A DNA stretch of 5,408 nucleotides from a bacterium (GTDB lineage: Bacteria > UBA9089 > CG2-30-40-21 > SBAY01): assembly GCA_030018635.1 (NCBI GenBank), contig JASEHU010000162.1:1-5408 (forward strand), in the 5' to 3' direction. The notes beneath the pieces are model-generated. The model was not told where the DNA came from. It was given only the letters and a program-made list of their open reading frames with translations, and searched no databases. Every line of letters begins with the position of its first letter. Position 1 is the stretch's first letter. Shown one piece after another: positions 1-4,742 of the stretch. Both the position numbers and the translations under genes were made by a program.

Positions 1-1
1 A

Positions 2-204
2 GATACGACGACAAATTCAGTTATTGGGTCACCTATTCCAGTTGGTTCTTTTCCTCGGGGAGTAGCGATTACACCTGATGGAAGATATGCCTATGTGACT
101 AATCGAGGCTCAAATAATGTCTCAGTGATAGATACGACGACAAATTCAGTTATTGGGTCACCTATTCCAGTTGGTTCTTTTCCTTGTGGGGTAGCGATTA
201 CACC
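2..204 (+). repeat. Near-identical 129-bp-period direct repeat inside the YVTN region
   Basis: Bases 2-75 recur at 131-204 with only three mismatches (positions 56, 58 and 61 of the first copy); the first 54 bp are identical. The period is 129 bp, or 43 codons, one propeller blade. Such low divergence suggests recent duplication or gene conversion of blades. More copies probably lie upstream of the window. Confidence 0.9.
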
Positions 205-1069
205 AACACCACCAACCTTAGCCAATACACAGATTACCAATGGTACAGATACAGGTACCTTAAATGAGGCAGATACGCCTGGTGATGTGATACTTATCTA
301 CACATCGACTATGGGTAATGGGACGATTACCTGTAATCAGGTGAGTACGACCGTAGAGCAGGTGTATGGTTTATCCTATTTACCAAAACCAGCAGATAAA
401 GCTGGAACTTACAACACAACCATTTATTACACCTACTGGATTCGGAATACCGGTAATGGCACGGATACGATTAGGCTAACACCAGGCAATTCCTGGACAT
501 CAACCATCATCCAGGATGATAATCAGGATGGAGTGCATCAAGGGACAGAGACGACGACGATTACACAACTTACATTACCGGCAAATGGATTCAACTACTT
601 CTTCTTAGCGGTACAAATTCCAGCTACAGCCACTACCGGCCAGCAATCTACGACTACATTAACCGCCAAAAACCAAAATGGTGGAGGGGCAGACGATCAT
701 TGGGGTGACCCGGATACGAGGACAGATGAGGTAGTAACAACTTGTAGTGTCGGTATGCCGGCAGTGATTACTATTACCAAGGCAAGAGACAAATCACAAG
801 TCAAGCCAGGTGGTACAATTACCTACACACTTACTTACAAGAACAATACTGGTTCACCAGCGACAGACATAGTCATAATCGACTATATACCGTCAAATAC
901 AACTCTAACAGAGCCGGCAACAGGTACAGATACGACAATCGAGTACTATGTAAGTGATGCATGGACATCAACATTCAGTCCGACCGCAACAAAGGTCAAA
1001 TGGATACGCACAACACCGTTATCAGCAATAAGCGAAGCGACAGTAAGATTTACAGTGAAAGTGAAATAA
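2..1069 (+). CDS. YVTN beta-propeller / DUF11-like surface protein, 5'-truncated by window edge
   Basis: The frame is open from base 2 to the TAA at 1067-1069, giving 355 visible residues, so the true start lies upstream and the internal GTG at 95 is not a real start. Residues 1-70 hold one full and one partial YVTN-type propeller blade (VAITPDGRYAYVTN, then NNVSVIDTTTN), with a 43-residue period typical of that repeat. Residues about 75-250 form a Thr/Asn/Gly-rich beta region (YTYWIRNTGNGTDT, DDNQDGVHQGTET), resembling the segments that precede DUF11 repeats in large bacterial surface proteins. Residues about 256-355 match a DUF11-like domain (ITITKARDK, KPGGTITYTLTYKNNTG, then DIVIIDYIPSNT). 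Proteins of this type are exported and are thought to act at the cell surface in adhesion or envelope structure; specific function is unknown. No sorting signal or membrane anchor is visible at the C-terminus, so it may be secreted or attached by other means. Confidence 0.85.
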   Translation, partial: DTTTNSVIGSPIPVGSFPRGVAITPDGRYAYVTNRGSNNVSVIDTTTNSVIGSPIPVGSFPCGVAITPTPPTLANTQITNGTDTGTLNEADTPGDVILIYTSTMGNGTITCNQVSTTVEQVYGLSYLPKPADKAGTYNTTIYYTYWIRNTGNGTDTIRLTPGNSWTSTIIQDDNQDGVHQGTETTTITQLTLPANGFNYFFLAVQIPATATTGQQSTTTLTAKNQNGGGADDHWGDPDTRTDEVVTTCSVGMPAVITITKARDKSQVKPGGTITYTLTYKNNTGSPATDIVIIDYIPSNTTLTEPATGTDTTIEYYVSDAWTSTFSPTATKVKWIRTTPLSAISEATVRFTVKVK

Positions 1070-1073
1070 GAAC

Positions 1074-1100
1074 CACGAATCAGACGAATTGTACGAATGA
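1074..1100 (+). repeat. ACGAAT triplicate, start of the intergenic repeat mosaic
   Basis: ACGAAT occurs at 1075, 1084 and 1093, an exact 9-bp period, five bases after the stop of the surface-protein gene. It looks like a short degenerate interspersed repeat. No ORF or RNA function is evident. Confidence 0.5.
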
Positions 1101-1116
1101 TGAGCATGAAAATTTA

Positions 1117-1180
1117 GCCACGGAGACATGGAGGACACGGAGATATAATCTCATTAAGTGAAACTCTGTGTCTCTGTGGC
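1117..1180. repeat. Imperfect inverted repeat of the CACGGAGACA / CTGTGTCTCTGTGG type
   Basis: The left arm 1117-1134 (GCCACGGAGACATGGAGG) and right arm 1163-1180 (ACTCTGTGTCTCTGTGGC) match at 14 of 18 positions as reverse complements, around a spacer of 28 bp. It could fold in RNA and might help end the upstream transcript, but there is no T-run, so it is not a classical terminator. Related sequence reappears at 5381-5408, which supports a dispersed repeat family. Confidence 0.65.
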
Positions 1181-1185
1181 AAGAT

Positions 1186-1335
1186 GTAATAAAGGAAAAT
1201 AAGTGCAATGAAGGGAAAAAGGAAAAAACTGGGAAAATGGAAAAGAAAAAAATATATCCCTCCCCATTTCCCCCTCATCTCCACCTCTCCTTAATTCTTA
1301 CACATCTCCCTTTCTCCTTCCAAGTTTCCAAAATC
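1186..1335. repeat. Purine-rich block followed by pyrimidine-rich block, no gene
   Basis: Bases about 1186-1252 are almost entirely A and G on the + strand, and about 1257-1335 are strongly C/T-rich. GGGAAAATGG at 1231-1240 can pair imperfectly with CCCCATTTCCCC at 1263-1274, so the two blocks can form a hairpin. The purine block shares an 11-base core, GGGAAAATGGA, with 4723-4733. No coding region is credible here. Confidence 0.5.
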
Positions 1336-1383
1336 TGTTATAATCTGTGTAAACCTGTGTTTCAATATCCGTGTAATCGTAAT
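1331..1383 (+). repeat. AATCTGTGTAA / CCGTGTAAT degenerate tandem motif, left part
   Basis: AATCTGT at 1332, AATCTGTGT at 1342 and AACCTGTGT at 1352 recur with a 10-bp period, followed by CCGTGTAATCGT at 1369-1380. A similar ACGTGTAATCCGTGTT lies at 1525-1540, on the far side of the 136-bp hairpin. It looks like an interspersed repeat interrupted by the hairpin element. Confidence 0.5.
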
Positions 1384-1384
1384 C

Positions 1385-1520
1385 CCTCAGTTATCAGTTG
1401 TGAAGTAGGTTAGTTATCAATAGGTTCAAAGTGCAAAGGTTAAGGTTGAGATTGAGGAGCAAACCCCTTAACCTTAACCTCAACCTTGAGCCTTGAACCT
1501 TTTTCAACTGATAACTGAGG
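1385..1520. repeat. 136-bp imperfect hairpin element with perfect 16-bp terminal inverted repeats
   Basis: The ends CCTCAGTTATCAGTTG (1385-1400) and CAACTGATAACTGAGG (1505-1520) are perfect reverse complements. Inside, 1422-1456 (beginning AGGTTCAAAG, then GGTTAAGGTTGAG) pairs with 1466-1500 (ending CCTTGAACCT); most differences are transitions, plus one small gap. It contains no ORF. It resembles a small palindromic, REP- or MITE-like extragenic element. Without a second copy or a clear target-site duplication, mobility is only inferred. Confidence 0.75.
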
Positions 1521-1545
1521 CATTACGTGTAATCCGTGTTTAATA

Positions 1546-1574
1546 TTGACTTTTACCCAAAATTATGGTATAAT
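1546..1574 (+). promoter_or_regulatory. Extended -10 sigma70-type promoter for rnpB
   Basis: The -35 element TTGACT is at 1546-1551 and the -10 element TATAAT at 1569-1574, with an ideal 17-bp spacer. A TGG at 1566-1568 supplies the extended -10 TGn motif. The predicted start is about 1581, some 54 nt upstream of the RNase P RNA 5' stem. Such a strong promoter suits a constitutively made housekeeping RNA. Confidence 0.85.
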
Positions 1575-1580
1575 ATAATT

Positions 1581-1627
1581 AAGTTAAAAGTGGAAATTTT
1601 CTCTTCTTGGTTTCTCACTTTTAACTT
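1581..1627 (+). other. Leader hairpin at the predicted 5' end of the rnpB transcript
   Basis: AAGTTAAAAGTG (1581-1592) and CACTTTTAACTT (1616-1627) form a perfect 12-bp stem around a 23-nt loop. The left arm begins at the predicted transcription start, so the primary transcript would open with this hairpin before the mature RNase P RNA at about 1635. It could protect the 5' end or guide 5' maturation; either role is inferred. Confidence 0.6.
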
Positions 1628-1634
1628 TATTTAT

Positions 1635-2167
1635 GGTAGGTCAGGTGATCGCTTCTGTGAATAGATGCTGGGTTCTAAGGTATTGGATGGTGGGTTTAAG
1701 TTTTTCCTTAGAATCCGGCATCTAGGAAAAGGCAGGAGAGGAAAGTCCGAACACCAGACGGCAGGGTGCTGGGTAATTCCCAGGGGGTTGTAAAAAAACC
1801 TACGGAAAGTGCCACAGAAAAGATACCGCCGGGGAAATTTAGGTATTATATGTCCTATTTGACCTATATAACCTATTCCCCCGGTAAGGGTGAAAAGGTG
1901 TGGTAAGAGCACACCGGTAAGGAAGGCGACTTCCTTAGCCTGGTAAACCCCACCTGGTGCAAGACCAAATAGGGAAAAAGGAGGGTAGATATCCCTTGTT
2001 AGTTGTCGGCTAACAGTTGGTAGATTTATTACTCAAAAAGTGGTAAAAATACCACCTTTTTTTCGGGTAGGTCGCTAAAGAAAAAAAGTTTAAATTTTTT
2101 TCGTAGAGAGATGGTCACCAAACTATATGTCTATCATATAGTTACAGAATTCGGCTTATGAACTACC
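1635..2167 (+). ncRNA. rnpB: RNase P RNA (type A-like, unusually long)
   Basis: This is the catalytic RNA of RNase P, which removes 5' leaders from pre-tRNA. Conserved blocks appear in order: GAGGAAAGTCCG (1738-1749), then CAGGGTGCTGGGTAATTCCC, GTGCCACAGAAAAGATACCG, AAGGGTGAAAAGGTGTGGT, AAGAGCACACCGGTAA, GCAAGACCAAATAGGG, CGGGTAGG (2064-2071) and ACAGAATTCGGCTTA (2144-2158). The ends pair as P1 (1635-1643 with 2159-2167, one mismatch). P3 is a 17-bp stem (1664-1680 with 1706-1722). The L15 GGT that binds the tRNA CCA end is present at 2066-2068. P19 is a perfect 9-bp hairpin (2121-2129 with 2135-2143). At about 533 nt it is well above the usual 350-420 nt; the excess lies in an A/T-rich P12 extension (about 1828-1882) and the P16/P17 region (about 1975-2063). 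Exact mature ends are inferred from P1. Confidence 0.95.
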
Positions 2168-2170
2168 ATA

Positions 2171-2206
2171 TTTTTTTTAAATTTTTTAAAAAAAATTAAA
2201 TTTTTT
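2171..2206 (+). terminator. A/T-only tract after rnpB, possible 3' end region
   Basis: Directly after P1 comes T8, A3, T6, A8, TT, A3, T6. AATTTTTT and AAAAAATT can form a weak A-U stem followed by T6 at 2201-2206. It is the only terminator-like element before the next promoter at 2209, but it lacks G-C pairs, so termination here is uncertain. The tract could also act as an A/T-rich UP-like element for the promoter that follows. Confidence 0.35.
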
Positions 2207-2208
2207 AC

Positions 2209-2237
2209 TTGACATATTCGAGGCAATATGATAAAAT
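2209..2237 (+). promoter_or_regulatory. Extended -10 sigma70-type promoter for the structured RNA
   Basis: TTGACA (2209-2214) is a perfect -35 and TAAAAT (2232-2237) a good -10, with a 17-bp spacer and the TGA extended -10 motif at 2229-2231. The predicted start is about 2243-2244, the first base of the closing stem of the RNA below. An A/T-rich tract lies immediately upstream. Confidence 0.85.
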
Positions 2238-2243
2238 ACTCCA

Positions 2244-2423
2244 GATATTTCTAAAAACTCACCATATTGAGCCTTGAATATAAAAGGCGAGACCATTCTA
2301 AATATGAACCAGGGCATAAGTAAATCGCCATTGATTTACAATGTCCTACAGCTATTAGGTGCATCAACAAAACTGGGTGTTATTATGTAAAGGAGGGTAA
2401 GGGGATATCCTTCTTTATTTTTT
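2244..2423 (+). ncRNA. Structured small RNA, candidate 6S RNA
   Basis: A short transcript is defined by a strong promoter (start about 2244) and an intrinsic terminator (T-run ending 2423), with no ORF. The first bases GATATTTC (2244-2251) can pair with GGGATATC (2402-2409), continued by 2257-2263 with 2392-2398. An apical arm sits almost exactly in the middle: 2311-2317 with 2341-2347, and a perfect 7-bp GTAAATC/GATTTAC (2320-2326 with 2333-2339). A flanking stem pairs 2304-2310 with 2358-2364. Between lies a large open region with a small 5' hairpin (2271-2275 with 2284-2288). This rod with closing stem, central bubble and apical arm, at about 166-180 nt, is the layout of 6S RNA (ssrS), which binds the RNA polymerase housekeeping holoenzyme by mimicking an open promoter. 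No diagnostic primary-sequence motif was recognised. The alternative is a terminator-controlled leader (riboswitch or attenuator) of the downstream exported-protein gene, because closing stem and terminator stem share bases. Confidence 0.5.
2388..2423 (+). terminator. Intrinsic terminator of the structured RNA
   Basis: TAAAGGAGGGTA (2388-2399) pairs with TATCCTTCTTTA (2406-2417) over 12 bp, including two G-U pairs, with a 6-nt loop and T6 at 2418-2423. It separates the small RNA from the exported-protein gene. It overlaps the 3' strand of the proposed closing stem, so the two folds exclude each other. Confidence 0.8.
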
Positions 2424-2475
2424 ACTAGCAGGGAATATCATTTTGAAAATTAAATGTAAGAATTTTAGACAAACT

Positions 2476-2510
2476 GGGGAGGTCAAAGAAAAATAATGTA
2501 TTATAAGGAG
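2476..2510 (+). promoter_or_regulatory. Two alternative Shine-Dalgarno sites deciding the start of the 7-repeat protein
   Basis: GGGGAGGT at 2476-2483 would serve the ATG at 2496, and AAGGAG at 2505-2510 would serve the in-frame ATG at 2523; both have 12-nt spacing. The second start gives a textbook signal peptide beginning MKK, so it is preferred. The 2496 start would add nine residues (MYYKESNNK). Confidence 0.55.
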
Positions 2511-2522
2511 AGTAATAATAAG

Positions 2523-4478
2523 ATGAAAAAGATAAATACTCTAGTAGGGTTAGTATTGTCTTGTGGAATGATTATTGGAGTAACTATTGCCGAGGCAGGA
2601 AAGATAACATTAATAGAACCAACTTTATGTACCGTAGGGACTACAATAACAGTAGAAGGTGAGGGTTATGTGCCTTCAGAAACGATAAGAATTGATTTAA
2701 AGGAGCAATTTGGTGCCGTACAGACAAATTGTAATGGAGAGGGTACCTTCTCTACAGCCTTTGTTTTGGGGAGACATCCGGCAGGGGAAAATAAATTTGT
2801 AGTTGTTGGGTTCACTTCTTATTCATTAGATAGAGGCACATTTGCCGTCCAAAGTAGAATTAGTTCCATTACACCTACATCAGGAAAGGTGGGTGAATTT
2901 GTATTTATTGATGGTGATGGATATGGTGCAGGAGAGCAGATTTGTGTGAGTTTTGGGCAAAATAAAGAAATTAAAACTATTTTTACAGATGGACAGGGGG
3001 CATTTAGTCTTGCCTTTACTACTGACCCACAATCTGCAGGGATAAAGAAAATTATAGTCACAGGGGTGAATTCAAAAGAAAGTAATACCAGACAATACAC
3101 ATTAGTCGGTGGAATTCAATCTGTTCTGCCAACACATGGGTGTGTAGGAACAGAGATAACGGTTCGGGGAGCAGGTTTTGGGGACGCGGAGCCTATTCGG
3201 GTTGACTTTGGTAAAACAGAAGGGATTATCCGCACTAAATCGGCAACTAATGGTGAATTCTCCTTTGTATTTATTGCTGATACGCAATATCAGGGTAGAA
3301 AAGATATCCTGGTAAATGGTCTGACTACAGGAGAGGCGGCACAAGAAGGATTTATTATTACACCCAATATTGATTTAGTTACACCAACCAGAGGTATTGT
3401 GGGAAGCATGATAACAATAACTGCAACTGGATTTGGTTCTTCAGAACCAATTCGTATTGATTTAGGCAGGACTCTGGCGGCCGGGAGAACGGATTCTGAT
3501 GAGAATGGTGCTTTCACAACACAGATAAAGGTTACTCCTCAACCAGGTGGGGTGTCAAGACGGTTAGCCGTGGTAGGCTTAAGGACACGGCAAATAAGTT
3601 TTACCGATGTCTTTTCGACAATGCCGACTATAAAAATTACCCCTTCTGTTGGAAAGGTAGAATCTGATGTTTTGGTTCATGGTGATGGATTCCCATCTAA
3701 TGAGTCTATTAGAATTGACTTTGGGAAGACGACTAATATTGCCCTGGCAACGGCTGATAACCGTAGTGGTAACTTCGATGTCGGGTTTAAAGTTGTCCCT
3801 CATCCGGCAGGTAAATCCATAGTCAGGGTTAGAACCTCTACAGACGGTGAAGTTATTGAAGATAATTTTATTGTCCAATCAAGGATAAAGTTAATTTCTC
3901 CATTTGCCTCCGGGGCATTAGATGATGAAATAGAAATACAGGGTGATGGATTTGGGGCAAATGAATCAGTGCGAATTGATTTGGGTAACACCAGGGAAGT
4001 TGGAAGCGGGGTGACGGATTTAGAGGGAAATTTTGTTGCTTCGTTTAAAGTCGATGCTCAATCTGGAGGAAATAAAACATGCACAGTTACCGGTCTTGAT
4101 TCAGGGGAGGAACAAAATACTACCTTTGCTATAAAAGGAAAAGTAGTCATTTCACCTACTGCAGGTTACGATGGAACTACAGTAACGGTGACGGGGAGTG
4201 GTTATCTTGCCTCTGAATCGGTTCGTGTGGATGTTGGGGATGCAACTAAAATAGCCAATGCAACTGCGGATGATAACGGCACATTTATGACTGATTTAAC
4301 TGTCCATATTAAAAAACCAGGTGATGTCCGAGTAAGAACTATTGGACTCAATTCCTGGACGGTAAATACGGTTAATTTTGTGGTGCTTGAGGAAAAAAAG
4401 GAAGAGGAAATAAAGAGTGAAGAAGGGGCGGCTAATGAAGGTGAACAAAAAGGAGTAACTGAAGAAGAAAAGAAGTAA
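2523..4478 (+). CDS. Exported protein of seven tandem IPT/TIG-like beta domains with a charged tail
   Basis: The product is 651 aa from the preferred ATG. Residues 1-25 form a Sec signal peptide: MKK, a hydrophobic core (LVGLVLSCGMIIGVTI), and a likely cleavage after AEA. Seven divergent repeats of about 85 residues follow: 26-111, 112-196, 197-281, 282-368, 369-453, 454-538 and 539-623. Consensus features are I-x-P-T-x-G-x-V-G near the start, a GxGF/GxGY turn, SExIRIDFG, a D-x-NGxF turn and a PAG/QSGG segment before the last strands. This pattern resembles IPT/TIG-like immunoglobulin folds of exported bacterial proteins. The last 28 residues are almost all Glu, Lys and Gly, with no LPXTG or C-terminal membrane segment. 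It probably acts outside the cytoplasm as a structural or adhesive protein; no enzyme motif is present. The leader may carry a weak promoter (TTGAAA near 2443), or transcription may read through from the small RNA. An upstream ATG at 2496 would give 660 aa. Confidence 0.85.
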   Translation: MKKINTLVGLVLSCGMIIGVTIAEAGKITLIEPTLCTVGTTITVEGEGYVPSETIRIDLKEQFGAVQTNCNGEGTFSTAFVLGRHPAGENKFVVVGFTSYSLDRGTFAVQSRISSITPTSGKVGEFVFIDGDGYGAGEQICVSFGQNKEIKTIFTDGQGAFSLAFTTDPQSAGIKKIIVTGVNSKESNTRQYTLVGGIQSVLPTHGCVGTEITVRGAGFGDAEPIRVDFGKTEGIIRTKSATNGEFSFVFIADTQYQGRKDILVNGLTTGEAAQEGFIITPNIDLVTPTRGIVGSMITITATGFGSSEPIRIDLGRTLAAGRTDSDENGAFTTQIKVTPQPGGVSRRLAVVGLRTRQISFTDVFSTMPTIKITPSVGKVESDVLVHGDGFPSNESIRIDFGKTTNIALATADNRSGNFDVGFKVVPHPAGKSIVRVRTSTDGEVIEDNFIVQSRIKLISPFASGALDDEIEIQGDGFGANESVRIDLGNTREVGSGVTDLEGNFVASFKVDAQSGGNKTCTVTGLDSGEEQNTTFAIKGKVVISPTAGYDGTTVTVTGSGYLASESVRVDVGDATKIANATADDNGTFMTDLTVHIKKPGDVRVRTIGLNSWTVNTVNFVVLEEKKEEEIKSEEGAANEGEQKGVTEEEKK

Positions 4479-4511
4479 GTAAAATTATCTAAGAGAAAGG
4501 ATATAAGAGTT

Positions 4512-4655
4512 ATGAATGCTTTTCACCTTGTTACAAGATATTTAAAATTAAATTTGAGGGGTAAGATAATATTTACCGGTATTGCTTCTCTGAGAGGATT
4601 AGCAATAGGTGGAATATTTGAAGTTATAGTTTTTAGTAGAGTAGTGATGGCTTAA
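4512..4655 (+). CDS. Possible 47-aa small protein overlapping a terminator
   Basis: ATG at 4512 follows AAAGGA (4496-4501) at 10-nt spacing, a good ribosome site, 33 bp after the exported-protein gene. The reading frame gives 47 residues starting MNAFHLVTRYLKLNL, with a basic N-terminal part and a moderately hydrophobic C-terminal half (GLAIGGIFEVIVF) that might be a marginal membrane segment. The final codons (VVMA) and the TAA at 4653-4655 lie inside the terminator hairpin. I recognise no family. It may be a real small gene at the end of the operon, a decayed gene start, or chance; the ribosome site favours the first only modestly. Confidence 0.4.
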   Translation: MNAFHLVTRYLKLNLRGKIIFTGIASLRGLAIGGIFEVIVFSRVVMA

Positions 4656-4678
4656 ATTGAGGTCATCACTATTTTTTT
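4642..4678 (+). terminator. Strong intrinsic terminator
   Basis: TAGTGATGGCTT (4642-4653) pairs with AGGTCATCACTA (4660-4671): a perfect 8-bp outer stem extended by four more pairs, two of them G-U, with a 6-nt loop and T7 at 4672-4678. It ends the exported-protein transcription unit and the possible 47-aa gene, separating them from the coiled-coil/HicB pair. Confidence 0.9.
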
Positions 4679-4742
4679 GTCTTTGAGAGTATCGCAGGTA
4701 GTAAAGGAGAAAAGGGAAAGACGGGAAAATGGAGAGAAGAAT

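Noticed and set aside
961..1413. Two plus-strand frames (961-1161 and 1168-1413)
   Set aside because: The first overlaps the end of the surface-protein gene and runs into repeats; the second starts within the CTGTGTCTCTGTGG repeat and translates purine/pyrimidine tracts. Neither has a ribosome site or protein-like composition.
1631..1912. Minus-strand 93-codon frame
   Set aside because: It lies wholly across the RNase P RNA gene; the translated sequence is an antisense artefact of conserved rnpB blocks.
2036..2063. Terminator-like hairpin plus T7 (GTGGTA/TACCAC then CCTTTTTTT) inside rnpB
   Set aside because: Conserved 3' RNase P RNA elements (L15 GGT, P19, ACAGAATTCGGCTTA and the 3' strand of P1) lie downstream, so the RNA must extend past it; it fits better as part of the P16/P17 region. 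Partial premature termination is still possible.
2244..2423. tmRNA, SRP RNA or a common riboswitch (TPP, SAM, cobalamin, c-di-GMP-I, ZTP, THF)
   Set aside because: None of the characteristic conserved motifs of these families could be found by eye; length and rod-like fold fit 6S RNA better.
2819..3991. Several minus-strand frames of 63-99 codons
   Set aside because: They are antisense shadows of the seven-repeat exported protein, whose frame shows clear domain periodicity and a signal peptide.
4677..4742. Upstream TTG start for the coiled-coil protein
   Set aside because: It would begin in the terminator T-run with no ribosome site; ATG 4743 has GGAG at 8-nt spacing.
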